Shown: piece after piece, positions 38,738 to 47,704 of the stretch
How positions within the stretch are numbered: the first letter of the stretch is position 1
Layout: each line of letters starts with the position of its first letter
DNA from: Aestuariivivens insulae
GTDB lineage: Bacteria > Bacteroidota > Bacteroidia > Flavobacteriales > Flavobacteriaceae
Reading direction: 5' to 3'
DNA length: 64,000 nucleotides
Assembly: GCF_022662195.1 (NCBI RefSeq)
Contig: NZ_JAKMCS010000003.1
Span: 335,755-399,754, forward strand
Notes under the pieces: generated by a model
Seen by the model: the letters and a program-made list of their open reading frames with translations, nothing else
Told to the model about the DNA's origin: nothing
Databases searched by the model: none
Made by a program: the position numbers and the translations under genes

Positions 38738-41503
38738 ATGAAAAATCTAATCTATATAACATGTTTACTTTTTTCTTCTATAATCTATTCACAGGTTACA
38801 ACTTCCCCTGTTATACCAACGGCATCCGATGAGATTACAATTACATTTAATGCTGTTGGAACTGGCCTAGAAGATTATACAGGAGATGTCTATGCCCATA
38901 CCGGTGTTATAACCACGGCGTCCTCAGGACCGACTGACTGGAAATATGTTATAGGTAGTTGGGGCAATAATACAACACAACCCAAATTGACGAGATTGGG
39001 AACCAACACCTACGAACTTGTAATCACTCCAGACATTCCAACCTTTTACGGTTCGGGAAGTGATACCGTTACAGATATTGCCCTGGTCTTTAGAAACAGT
39101 GCCGGAACTGCACAAACCAGCCCAGATATCTTTATTAAAATTTATGAAGCAGGTTTAAATATTACTATTACCAATCCTTCAGACGAAGCTGTTTTCAATT
39201 TAAACGACAACATCACTATAAGTGCAGAAGCCAGTATCAATGCCGATTTAGAATTAAAAGTGAATACTGTTTCCGAACAAACAGCATTAAACACGACTAC
39301 AATTTCAAAAGCATATACATTTACCTCTGCTGGAAGTTATACTATTGAAGCGATCGCTACCGAAAACAGTGAAGTAAAAACACACGAAGTTTCAGTTTAT
39401 GTAAAAACAACTACTCAAAATGAAACCTTGCCCTCTGGGCTAGAAAATGGCTTTAACGATAATGGAGATGGTACAGTAACATTTGTATTAGAAGCTCCTT
39501 CAAAAACTGATGTATTTTTAATAGGAAGCTTTAACAATTGGATGTTGGATCAAAGCTATCAAATGAAAAAAGATAATGATACCTTTTGGTTAACTGTTAG
39601 TGGATTAGATCCAGATACCGAATATGCTTATCAGTACTTTATTGATTATAGTATAAAAGTAGCCGATCCCTATTCGCATAAAGTTTTAGACCCAGATAAC
39701 GACCAGTATATTCCCAATAGTACCTATCCCGACTTAATGGCCTATCCAACAGGTGAAACAATGGGTATTGTCTCTACTTTTAAAATCAACGAAACAGATT
39801 ATTCTTGGCAAAACACATCGTTTACAAGACCTAATAAGGAAAACCTTGTTATTTATGAAATGCTGCTTCGCGATTTTACAGAAAGTGACACCTATCAAGA
39901 CGCAATGACACATTTAGACTATCTTGAAAACTTAGGTGTAAATGCTGTAGAACTTATGCCAATTAACGAATTTGAAGGCAACGACAGCTGGGGTTACAAC
40001 CCTTCATTTTACATGGCTTTAGATAAAGCTTATGGCACAGCCAACGATCTAAAGGCCTTTGTTGATGCATGTCACCAACGCGGTATGGCAGTAATTGTGG
40101 ATGTCGTTTTTAATCATTCGTATAGCCAATCACCGCTTTTACAAATGTATTGGGACAGTACCAATAACCGTCCGGCCTCCGACAGCCCTTATTATAATCA
40201 AAACCACAATTTGGTCGACAATACGAATGCACATTGGGGCTACGATTTTAACCACGAATCCAACTATACCGTAAACTTCTTTAATGATGTGTTAAGTTTT
40301 TGGATGAATGAATATAATATTGATGGGTTCCGGTTTGATTTTACAAAAGGGTTTTCGAATACCATTTATACTGGAGCGGATAATTGGGCCAGTGCCTACG
40401 ATGCCGCAAGAATTGAAAACCTAAAAGCCTATGCCGATCATGTTTGGGCAAACAACCCTGGAAATGAAGCCTATGTTATTTTCGAACATTTATCCGATAA
40501 CAGTGAAGAAACCGAACTGGCCAACTATGGCATTATGCTTTGGGGTAATTTAAACCATAGCTTTAACCAAAATACGATGGGGTATGCCGATGGTGCCGAT
40601 GTTTCATGGTTATCCTATAAAAACAGGGGATGGAACAACCCTCATGTAGTAGGCTATATGGAAAGTCATGATGAAGAACGCCTTATGGTTAAAAATTTAG
40701 CTTATGGCAATTCCAGCGGAGGCTATAATGTAAAAGACTTAGGCACTGCACTGGACAGGCAAGAAGCTGCCGCGGCCATTTTTTATGGTATTCCCGGCCC
40801 TAAAATGCTTTGGCAATTTGGTGAACTGGGGTATGATAAAAGTATTAACTGTGATAGCGATATTACCGATGGCTCTTGCCGATTGGATAGAAAACCCGTG
40901 GCTTGGACATTAGGTTACGACACCAATAGCGACAGGCTTGATGTTTATAACGTTATGGCGAAAATGATTTCGTTAAAAAAACAATACCCTTCAACCTTTA
41001 ACACCAATGATTTTAATTTAAATGTTAGCGGTCTTGTTAAACGCATCAATTTAAATGATAATGTTGGGAATTTGGATGTTGTTATCATTGCTAATTTCGA
41101 TGTGACCGCACAATCGGTCAATCCTAATTTTCCATCTACAGGAACATGGTACGATACCTTTTCCAGCACCTCCATTAACGTTACCAACCCTACGGCCAGT
41201 ATTAGTTTACAACCAGGAGAATATCGATTATATTCCCAAACCCAAAGCTTAAGCGCAGAAAAGTCTAAACCATTGCTTTCGGCCAGGGTCTATCCTAACC
41301 CTGCTCAAGAGACCTTTGCAGTTAATGACCATATAAGCACCTTAAACATTTACGATTTAACAGGAAAACTGGTAAAATCCTTTAAAGGGAATTACCCAAA
41401 AGGTAAAGCTTTTGATATTTCGGAACTACCCAAAAGCATATATATGATTAAATTAATTAATAGTGATGGATTGCAAGGCCATTTTAAAATGGCTAAAATG
41501 TAA
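38738..41503 (+). CDS. secreted GH13 alpha-amylase with T9SS sorting domain
   Basis: This 921-residue extracellular amylase has a signal peptide (MKNLIYITCLLFSSIIYSQ) and N-terminal beta-sandwich domains. A CBM48-like module (VFLIGSFNNWMLDQSY) lies near residue 265. The GH13 barrel spans about 370-740 with VIVDVVFNHSYSQ, DGFRFDFTKGF (nucleophile), a Glu in YVIFEHLSDNSEE, and YMESHDEERL. The C-terminal 80 residues (ARVYPNPAQETFAVND, YMIKLINSDGLQGHFKMAK) are a type A T9SS sorting domain. It should make the first cuts in starch outside the cell or at its surface. Confidence 0.92.
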   Translation: MKNLIYITCLLFSSIIYSQVTTSPVIPTASDEITITFNAVGTGLEDYTGDVYAHTGVITTASSGPTDWKYVIGSWGNNTTQPKLTRLGTNTYELVITPDIPTFYGSGSDTVTDIALVFRNSAGTAQTSPDIFIKIYEAGLNITITNPSDEAVFNLNDNITISAEASINADLELKVNTVSEQTALNTTTISKAYTFTSAGSYTIEAIATENSEVKTHEVSVYVKTTTQNETLPSGLENGFNDNGDGTVTFVLEAPSKTDVFLIGSFNNWMLDQSYQMKKDNDTFWLTVSGLDPDTEYAYQYFIDYSIKVADPYSHKVLDPDNDQYIPNSTYPDLMAYPTGETMGIVSTFKINETDYSWQNTSFTRPNKENLVIYEMLLRDFTESDTYQDAMTHLDYLENLGVNAVELMPINEFEGNDSWGYNPSFYMALDKAYGTANDLKAFVDACHQRGMAVIVDVVFNHSYSQSPLLQMYWDSTNNRPASDSPYYNQNHNLVDNTNAHWGYDFNHESNYTVNFFNDVLSFWMNEYNIDGFRFDFTKGFSNTIYTGADNWASAYDAARIENLKAYADHVWANNPGNEAYVIFEHLSDNSEETELANYGIMLWGNLNHSFNQNTMGYADGADVSWLSYKNRGWNNPHVVGYMESHDEERLMVKNLAYGNSSGGYNVKDLGTALDRQEAAAAIFYGIPGPKMLWQFGELGYDKSINCDSDITDGSCRLDRKPVAWTLGYDTNSDRLDVYNVMAKMISLKKQYPSTFNTNDFNLNVSGLVKRINLNDNVGNLDVVIIANFDVTAQSVNPNFPSTGTWYDTFSSTSINVTNPTASISLQPGEYRLYSQTQSLSAEKSKPLLSARVYPNPAQETFAVNDHISTLNIYDLTGKLVKSFKGNYPKGKAFDISELPKSIYMIKLINSDGLQGHFKMAKM

Positions 41504-41522
41504 GTTAAGTTTGTTTATTTGT

Positions 41523-41686
41523 AAAAGAGGGTGTCTAAAAAGGCATTATAATTTGGTTTGTCAAGTTGAGTACTTCGACTCCGCTCAGCACAGGCTCTGT
41601 CGAAACTGATATTGATTATCAGTAAGTTAAAAATATTTCGACAAGCTCAATATGACATAGAACCTACTTTTTAGACACCCTCTTTT
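41523..41686. repeat. 164-bp element with 20-bp perfect terminal inverted repeats
   Basis: AAAAGAGGGTGTCTAAAAAG at 41523-41542 is perfectly inverted at 41667-41686. The interior holds REP-like segments (ACTTCGACTCCGCTCAGC, ATTTCGACAAGCTCAATATG) and no ORF. It lies between convergent genes. It may be a MITE-like relic or a bidirectional terminator that captured REP sequence. I see no clear target-site duplication. Confidence 0.75.
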
Positions 41687-41759
41687 CATTAGAATCTATA
41701 AGGGTCCTTTCTTTAGGTTTCTGTATTTCCTTTGATCAAAAAAACTATAAACTACTGAC

Positions 41760-44348
41760 TTAAAACACAAAATCAGCAGCCTCACTATCAACCGTAAAGC
41801 CCTTTTGTTCTTGCCACAGATTTTTATCTGGCTCTCCCACCTTCACTGTATAACTTGATGTCCCATCAAAGACCTTTGCCTCAAATGTTTGCCCGTTAAT
41901 GCGAATGGCATATTCCAACGCCTTGGTCCTTTCATTGATAATATGGACCACTGGACTTTCAAGGCCCTGAACTTTAATTTCCGGCAAATACCCTTTGGCC
42001 TTACGCCCATAATTTGCCTCCTGGGAAACCGTTTGCGGCCAACCCGGATACTGTGAGCCCTCTTCCAACGGATTGTCAAAACGCCTATAGCATTCCGTCT
42101 TTATCGTCCTTTCTGCCTTATTGAACGTCACAATACCATAACCTACCGCCCTGTTGTGCAATATGGCGGGCTCCTTGTGCATGTTATGGGGGTTGGCAAT
42201 CGCCCTGACCGTCATTTTATTGCCAAAGCCATCTATATGGTCACCCGTATAGGCGGGATTCTCATAGGTATGGGCCGAGCTGTCCACCGATGGCCAAAAC
42301 CGTCGGGGCCAGACATTGTTTAAAGCGGGACCTGCAAAGGCATAACCGCTGTCACCAAAGTCATCTACACCATATTGTATGAACGACCCTAAGTGCTGAT
42401 CCCCTGCTATATGGAAGGCATAGCCCTTTCTAATAATTTCTACAGCACTGTCCCTTTTATTGGCCGGCCAGCCATTGGAGTCCATATCCACGGTAGGCTT
42501 GTCACCCTTAATATATTCCCCCACTTCGGGAATGTACAGTTGGGGCACTACATTATCGGACTTGGCCTCTGCTGGCAATGTCGCCACTGTGGCAAAATTG
42601 GTCTGCGACAACACGGCCTTCATCTGTGCGCCATGGGACCAGTCCCCAACCCAGGACTCCAGGAACGCCTCCTGCCGTTCCCCCAATAGTTCGGCATCCA
42701 GGTCGCGGTACTCCTTTATATCAAAATTCTCGCCCTGTATCCATCCATTGACCACTTTGGCCTCTTCTGGAAGCACATGGGACGGTGCCGATTTAAACTT
42801 CCTGTCCTCTAAAATGGCAAAGCTAACGCCGCCGTAGTTCCAATGGGCATAATACACCCCTATGTTGTTCTTGACCGGTGTGGCATCGTAAGGATCCGGT
42901 AAATGGCTGGTTTGCGTAAACTGCACCATATTCACCCAGTCTGGAGCCATCTTATAGCCCCCACTATCTTGTGAAGACGCCCCAAATCCTTTACTGTTAT
43001 CTGCCAGCTTACCGCCTTCGCCCCATACGTTGCCATGGTATACATCGTGGTCGTCCGGAATGATGGCACAGGGCCTGTGCCTGTACAGTTCCCGGTAGGA
43101 CCAGCCAAACATCATCCATTTCCTTAAATAGTCCAGACATGTCTTGTCGTAGTCGCCCGTATATTGGGCCCCAAAACCACCGGTACCCTCATAAAACTGG
43201 TCGCCAAGGAACAAACATACATCTGGATTGAGCTTGGACACGCTTTCATGGATATCGGCATCGGGAAAGCCAAAATCGAAGTTACAGCTAAAAACGGCCG
43301 CTTTTAAATCGGTTTTGTTTATGGGCTCTGCCTGGATGGTCCCTTCATAATCGTATTGGTGCATGCCTTCCCTTAACGGGATCTGCAAGCGCACCCTGTA
43401 CGGTACGTTTGATATGGCATCCCAATCGCTTATCGAAAAGTTTACAGCCCGTCCGGATTGTTTTATGGTCTGTTCTTCCTGAGTGGCCCATTGACCGTCC
43501 CTTTTAAATTGCAACAACACTTTATGGCCCTCTATCTCTTCTACGGGGGACAACTGTGCCGTTAATTTTAATTTGCCGCGGTGCAATGTGTACTGCGCAA
43601 AGCATATGGGCCCAAATATATTATTATCATTGACATATAGTGCCTTGGAATCTATGGACCAATCCTTAAAGCCCACTAATGGTTTATGATTATCCCCTCC
43701 CTTTACACCAACATCAGATAATAGGGCAAAGTTACCTGCAAGCTGTTCTTGTGCCACCTCTATATCCTTGGCCGTATATATAACAGCTCCAGATGCTGTA
43801 TTTATTACATTGATGTTAAGGGCTTGGCTATTTTCGTTCTTGCTATCCACAATGACCTGTAACGTAAATTGCCCTGGCAATGTGCCCAAGCCTGTTTTCA
43901 AGACCTGGTCCCCTACTACCAAATTACCTTCAAGGTTCAACCCTACATCCAAACCTTTACCAAATACTGCGGCCGAACGGTAATCGTCCACGCGTCCCTT
44001 GGCTCCCAATCGCAGTCCAAAACAGCCTTTTGTCCCATCCAATTGTTGGTCCAAAACTGCTATTGTAACCTTGGTCCCATACGCCGCATCCCCTTTGGGG
44101 TTCTGGAGGGTAAGCAAATGTAGGTTTCTGTTCTTGCCCTTGTACGTACAGACCGCTTGGCCGTCCTTTAAGATCCAGTCCTGCAACCTATTGCCCCAAT
44201 ACTGTGGGCCCACCCATTTCATGTCGTGCCACAGGTGCCATTCGCTCTTAAATGTGACGGGCTTTTTTTTGGAGAATGGGCTATAGCACGAGGCCATGGG
44301 CAATACCGATCCCAGTAAAATTGTTTTGATGTAGTCTCTGCGATGCAT
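41760..44348 (-). CDS. PhoD-like metallophosphatase
   Basis: This is an 862-residue secreted alkaline phosphatase D-type phosphodiesterase/phosphatase. The N-terminus MHRRDYIKTILL has an RR pair, and ASC near residue 21 suggests a Tat-exported lipoprotein. Residues of about 340-720 carry metal-binding motifs: FLGDQFYEGTGG, IPDDHDVYHGNVWGEGG, and AGDQHLGSFIQYGVDDFG. The N-terminal 250 residues look like a jelly-roll domain. Codon use is visibly richer in G and C than in neighbours, suggesting transfer. It is isolated on the minus strand between the two SusCD loci. Confidence 0.85.
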   Translation of the reverse strand: MHRRDYIKTILLGSVLPMASCYSPFSKKKPVTFKSEWHLWHDMKWVGPQYWGNRLQDWILKDGQAVCTYKGKNRNLHLLTLQNPKGDAAYGTKVTIAVLDQQLDGTKGCFGLRLGAKGRVDDYRSAAVFGKGLDVGLNLEGNLVVGDQVLKTGLGTLPGQFTLQVIVDSKNENSQALNINVINTASGAVIYTAKDIEVAQEQLAGNFALLSDVGVKGGDNHKPLVGFKDWSIDSKALYVNDNNIFGPICFAQYTLHRGKLKLTAQLSPVEEIEGHKVLLQFKRDGQWATQEEQTIKQSGRAVNFSISDWDAISNVPYRVRLQIPLREGMHQYDYEGTIQAEPINKTDLKAAVFSCNFDFGFPDADIHESVSKLNPDVCLFLGDQFYEGTGGFGAQYTGDYDKTCLDYLRKWMMFGWSYRELYRHRPCAIIPDDHDVYHGNVWGEGGKLADNSKGFGASSQDSGGYKMAPDWVNMVQFTQTSHLPDPYDATPVKNNIGVYYAHWNYGGVSFAILEDRKFKSAPSHVLPEEAKVVNGWIQGENFDIKEYRDLDAELLGERQEAFLESWVGDWSHGAQMKAVLSQTNFATVATLPAEAKSDNVVPQLYIPEVGEYIKGDKPTVDMDSNGWPANKRDSAVEIIRKGYAFHIAGDQHLGSFIQYGVDDFGDSGYAFAGPALNNVWPRRFWPSVDSSAHTYENPAYTGDHIDGFGNKMTVRAIANPHNMHKEPAILHNRAVGYGIVTFNKAERTIKTECYRRFDNPLEEGSQYPGWPQTVSQEANYGRKAKGYLPEIKVQGLESPVVHIINERTKALEYAIRINGQTFEAKVFDGTSSYTVKVGEPDKNLWQEQKGFTVDSEAADFVF

Positions 44349-44396
44349 TAAATTATTATTTTATATAAATTTCACATTTTATTAAAAACCAAAAAT

Positions 44397-44425
44397 ACCA
44401 GTATTAAACACATGCTAATACTGGT
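44397..44425 (-). terminator. terminator after the DUF5077/DUF3472 gene
   Basis: ACCAGTATT (44397-44405) pairs with AATACTGGT (44417-44425), a perfect 9-bp stem. On the minus strand it is followed by ATTTTTGG and further Ts. It lies 60 bases beyond the stop at 44486. Confidence 0.6.
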
Positions 44426-44485
44426 CTTTGGAAATTTAGTTTGCTATTAATCTAAATTTTATTACTACTATCAATAAATTTAACT

Positions 44486-46306
44486 TTATTGATATATATA
44501 GGGAGCCAGTTCTGCTAATGAAGCATTATGGTTACCATCATGGGATGTTTTAGCGATAAACTTCAAGTATCTAAACGTTTGTGTTTGACTAAAATCTATG
44601 TTTTGTTCTGAAGTTATATTTTGCAATATATAATCGCCCAGGCTTTGCCAGTTCACATTGTCATCACTTATCTGGAGTTCCATATCCTTGACCGCTCTTC
44701 CCAAATTCTGTCTTTGTATAAACTGCACACCATCTACCGTATTGGATTGCCCCATATCGACAACGATATGATGTGGCGCTACCGATGTACATCCAGACCA
44801 GCATGAATGCCAATAGGTATTTATATCTCCATCAAGAATATCTGCTGCTCTTCCTGTTGTTCCCTCTCCTCCATTATCTTCTTGAGAGCTATAGTCTGCT
44901 ATGGTCCAGCTCGTTCTATCTAACAAATTAAGAGATAAGGTAGGTACTTCTAGCTGTGAAAAGTCTATATAGGGAGCTATTCCACCAGCTGTTCTTGTAA
45001 AATATGTATTTGGAATTTCATTATCATCAAAGAAACCACAGTTTCTAAGATAAAAACCACCTGCGCCGTCAAGTCCACCATCATAATCTAATCGTACTCC
45101 ATTATTTCCTGTATTATCTGTTGTGAATTTTGCGGTTGTCATTTCATTCCACACGCCTTGGGTATCGTAAGCCCATTGATTAGTATAATATGCCTCGCGC
45201 TCTTGATCTCCCATTTCTGTTTTGAAATTCTCCAAAAACGAATGCATGTTATTAATATGAACATAATTTGGAAAAGGCTTTCTAAAACTAGCGATTAATT
45301 TCCAATCCCCAATTTCTGGCGCATAAAAATAGGCCGTGTAATCGGTACTGTTGCTTTGTGTGGATTCACCCTTTAACAAAAATTTATAGGTGTTCCCTGC
45401 TACCCAGTCATAGTTGAAATAACTTTGGGCTCCAGAGCCTTCACCCCCAAACTCCCCAACGGTCACTCCATCACCGTAACCCAAAGGAATTACTGTATAT
45501 TCTGCAGGAATTTGACTTGGATCTTGGGTTTGGTAAGCGCTCCATACCGAGAATAATATTCTTCTTTGACTTTCTGAATTTACTTGCATGCCAAAATAAC
45601 CATCACCAAAACCATTCACCATAAAATAAGATCCTACAACATCCTTATTAACAGGAACAGTTACTTCGTTATAAAACCATGTTATATCTTTACCAGCTGG
45701 TTTGGTGTACCTTAAATGAACAGAAGGTCCTCTTCTACCAAAATAAAACGAGCTAGAACCTATAAAACTAATACTTGTGTCCCAAGTTGAGTCTCCCAGC
45801 AAGATATCTGAAATATCCCCAAAATCCCCTGAATTGGAAGAAACACCTTCTAATTCAACATAATGGTATCCTGTTTGGTTAATGGTAAAAGTGCCAATGG
45901 AATATGTATTAAATGATCCATTACTTGATGTAAACGTGGTTTGTTGGGTCACCCCATCCAGTGTAACATTTAATTTTGTATTGGAACTAAACATTGCTTG
46001 TAACCCTAATTGTATATCACCCGTTTGTGTGGCATAAAAATAGGTGCGAATAATATCTGCTGAATTGGTCCAATTACTTATTCCCCCAGTTCCAATAATA
46101 TTAGTCGTTGCCGTTGGATTGCCAACCACCCAGCTATTACCTTCGGTTGGCACCGATATTGTAAAATTGTATTTTACTGGTTTTCCTTTTGCTAAACTCC
46201 CTTGTGTTTCAACGCTTTGCTCTACTACAACGTTTTCGTCATCACAAGAATAAAAAACCATTAAAGTGGTCAAAACTAAAAATGCTATTAATTTAATTGT
46301 TTTCAT
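44486..46306 (-). CDS. DUF5077-DUF3472-F5/8C lipoprotein
   Basis: This 606-residue exported lipoprotein has the lipobox VFYSC near residue 20. Residues of about 48-170 fit DUF5077 (jelly-roll, with NSADIIRTYFYATQTGDIQL). Residues of about 175-430 fit DUF3472 (FYFGRRGPSVHLRYT, FGGEGSGAQSYFNYDW). The last 140 residues are an F5/8 type C (discoidin) domain with DILDGDINTYWHSCW. The discoidin domain probably binds sugar. No catalytic activity is recognisable. It is the last gene of the second SusCD locus. Confidence 0.75.
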   Translation of the reverse strand: MKTIKLIAFLVLTTLMVFYSCDDENVVVEQSVETQGSLAKGKPVKYNFTISVPTEGNSWVVGNPTATTNIIGTGGISNWTNSADIIRTYFYATQTGDIQLGLQAMFSSNTKLNVTLDGVTQQTTFTSSNGSFNTYSIGTFTINQTGYHYVELEGVSSNSGDFGDISDILLGDSTWDTSISFIGSSSFYFGRRGPSVHLRYTKPAGKDITWFYNEVTVPVNKDVVGSYFMVNGFGDGYFGMQVNSESQRRILFSVWSAYQTQDPSQIPAEYTVIPLGYGDGVTVGEFGGEGSGAQSYFNYDWVAGNTYKFLLKGESTQSNSTDYTAYFYAPEIGDWKLIASFRKPFPNYVHINNMHSFLENFKTEMGDQEREAYYTNQWAYDTQGVWNEMTTAKFTTDNTGNNGVRLDYDGGLDGAGGFYLRNCGFFDDNEIPNTYFTRTAGGIAPYIDFSQLEVPTLSLNLLDRTSWTIADYSSQEDNGGEGTTGRAADILDGDINTYWHSCWSGCTSVAPHHIVVDMGQSNTVDGVQFIQRQNLGRAVKDMELQISDDNVNWQSLGDYILQNITSEQNIDFSQTQTFRYLKFIAKTSHDGNHNASLAELAPYIYQ

Positions 46307-46428
46307 AATTTAAAGATTATGTTAGTTAATAATTATTATTGATAAAAGGTTGGTTATACCCCTTACTTAAAACAGATGTTTATGAAGTACACCTGAACTC
46401 TATACTGATCTTTTATTTAAATTACAGT

Positions 46429-46482
46429 ATGCTCACTTTATGCTTGTAGCCTATGTATGAAACTACTCTAGGAAGTGAGCAT
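46429..46482 (-). terminator. terminator after the LamG gene
   Basis: ATGCTCACTT (46429-46438) and AAGTGAGCAT (46473-46482) form a perfect 10-bp stem 5 bases beyond the stop of the minus-strand LamG gene. The loop is 34 bases and the T tract is weak, so termination strength is uncertain. Confidence 0.5.
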
Positions 46483-46487
46483 CCTCA

Positions 46488-47501
46488 TTAATTTTTAATA
46501 AACTTAATGGTTCCTGATTTCCCTTCAGACTCAAGCTTAGCGATGTATAAACCAGCTGAATACCCATCAAAATCTATTTGAATATTACCGGCATGGTCTT
46601 TATACTGTGTTGAAAGGATTTGTTTTCCCACAACACTATAAATACTAATGGTTATGGGCGCTACCAAATCCATTTTAAAATTTAGGACCTCTTCAACTCT
46701 GGTCGGGAAGGCTTCGATCTTATGGCTGGAAAAGATACTGTTCTTTAAAGACAGGGTATTGCCGTTCTTTACCTGTGTAAGCTCAGCTGGCGTTAACACC
46801 CTTGAATACACGCGTACATCATCTAATGACCCATTAAAGCCTCTTGACGTACTTGTACCATCGGTTCCAACAGCAAGGGGTGCTACGGCTGTATTTACAT
46901 TATTTCCCCAAGCGGCATCGTTTACTACTTGTGCTACTTCTACAACATTACCCGAGCCATCAAAATCAAAATACAAGCGTGCCGTTCCGGTCCCATCGCC
47001 ATTATTAACATAGGTACAGGCCGCAAAGTGCCAATTATTGTCCTGGTTGCTAGCGGCATCTCCATAACGGATATCCTTGTTTCCTAAATCCAAGAGCAGG
47101 ACATCGCCGTAAAAGGCTCCAGAAATACCCAACGTAAATTTCGTATCTGCACCACTCCCCTGGCCAACAATGCCTTTAAAACCGTTGGTGTCTGTTGATT
47201 TAAACCAAGCAGTATAGGTTCTAGCCATAGTACCAGATATTGGACTATTAGCACTAGAGGTTAAATAACTAGTGGTGTTGCCTACATTAATGGCACTATT
47301 GGCAGTGGCATCCTTGTCGTCTACATAAGTTATTGTCCCTGTAGCCGTTAAATTTAAACCAGAGGCGCTTGAATCGTTATAATTATTAGTAAAATTGTAA
47401 CGTGCCACTAAATTAGCATCCTGAGCTTGTATGTTATAGCCAAGTATGATACTCATGCCTAAACATAAAGCGGTCCTCCAAAAAGTAATATTCCGTTTCA
47501 T
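46488..47501 (-). CDS. LamG-domain protein with T9SS sorting domain
   Basis: This 337-residue secreted protein has a signal peptide ending near NIQAQ (residue 26). Residues of about 28-240 form a concanavalin/laminin-G-like fold (LVARYNFTNNYNDSSASGLNL, YTAWFKSTDTNGFKGIVGQG, FNGSLDDVRVYSRVLTPAE). The C-terminus (VGKQILSTQYKDHAGNIQID, GLYIAKLESEGKSGTIKFIK) is a type A T9SS sorting domain. It probably binds an extracellular glycan. It has no hydrolase motif. It lies between the metalloprotease-like gene and the DUF5077 gene on the same strand. Confidence 0.8.
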   Translation of the reverse strand: MKRNITFWRTALCLGMSIILGYNIQAQDANLVARYNFTNNYNDSSASGLNLTATGTITYVDDKDATANSAINVGNTTSYLTSSANSPISGTMARTYTAWFKSTDTNGFKGIVGQGSGADTKFTLGISGAFYGDVLLLDLGNKDIRYGDAASNQDNNWHFAACTYVNNGDGTGTARLYFDFDGSGNVVEVAQVVNDAAWGNNVNTAVAPLAVGTDGTSTSRGFNGSLDDVRVYSRVLTPAELTQVKNGNTLSLKNSIFSSHKIEAFPTRVEEVLNFKMDLVAPITISIYSVVGKQILSTQYKDHAGNIQIDFDGYSAGLYIAKLESEGKSGTIKFIKN

Positions 47502-47632
47502 CTTTTAAGTTTTTAATATATTTCAATGGCTGACCGCATCGTCTACAAACATGGGACTCCTATCCCTCCAATAAAAGAGTGACAAAATTTTAAGCCATTG
47601 CTGCTGTAATAGCACTAAGGGTTTTAAGAATT

Positions 47633-47678
47633 AAAAGCATCCTTATTAAGTTTTTGTAATTTAATGAAGGATGCTTTT
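47633..47678 (-). terminator. terminator after the metzincin-like gene
   Basis: AAAAGCATCCTT (47633-47644) pairs with AAGGATGCTTTT (47667-47678), a perfect 12-bp stem 26 bases past the stop at 47705. T runs on either side allow termination in both directions. The rest of 47502-47704 holds nothing recognisable. Confidence 0.65.
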
Positions 47679-47704
47679 TATAGATTAATAATTAAGTTTT
47701 ATTA

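Noticed and set aside
43768..44286. Several plus-strand ORFs opposite the PhoD-like gene
   Set aside because: They arise from the higher GC content of that gene, which lowers stop frequency on the other strand; none shows a domain.
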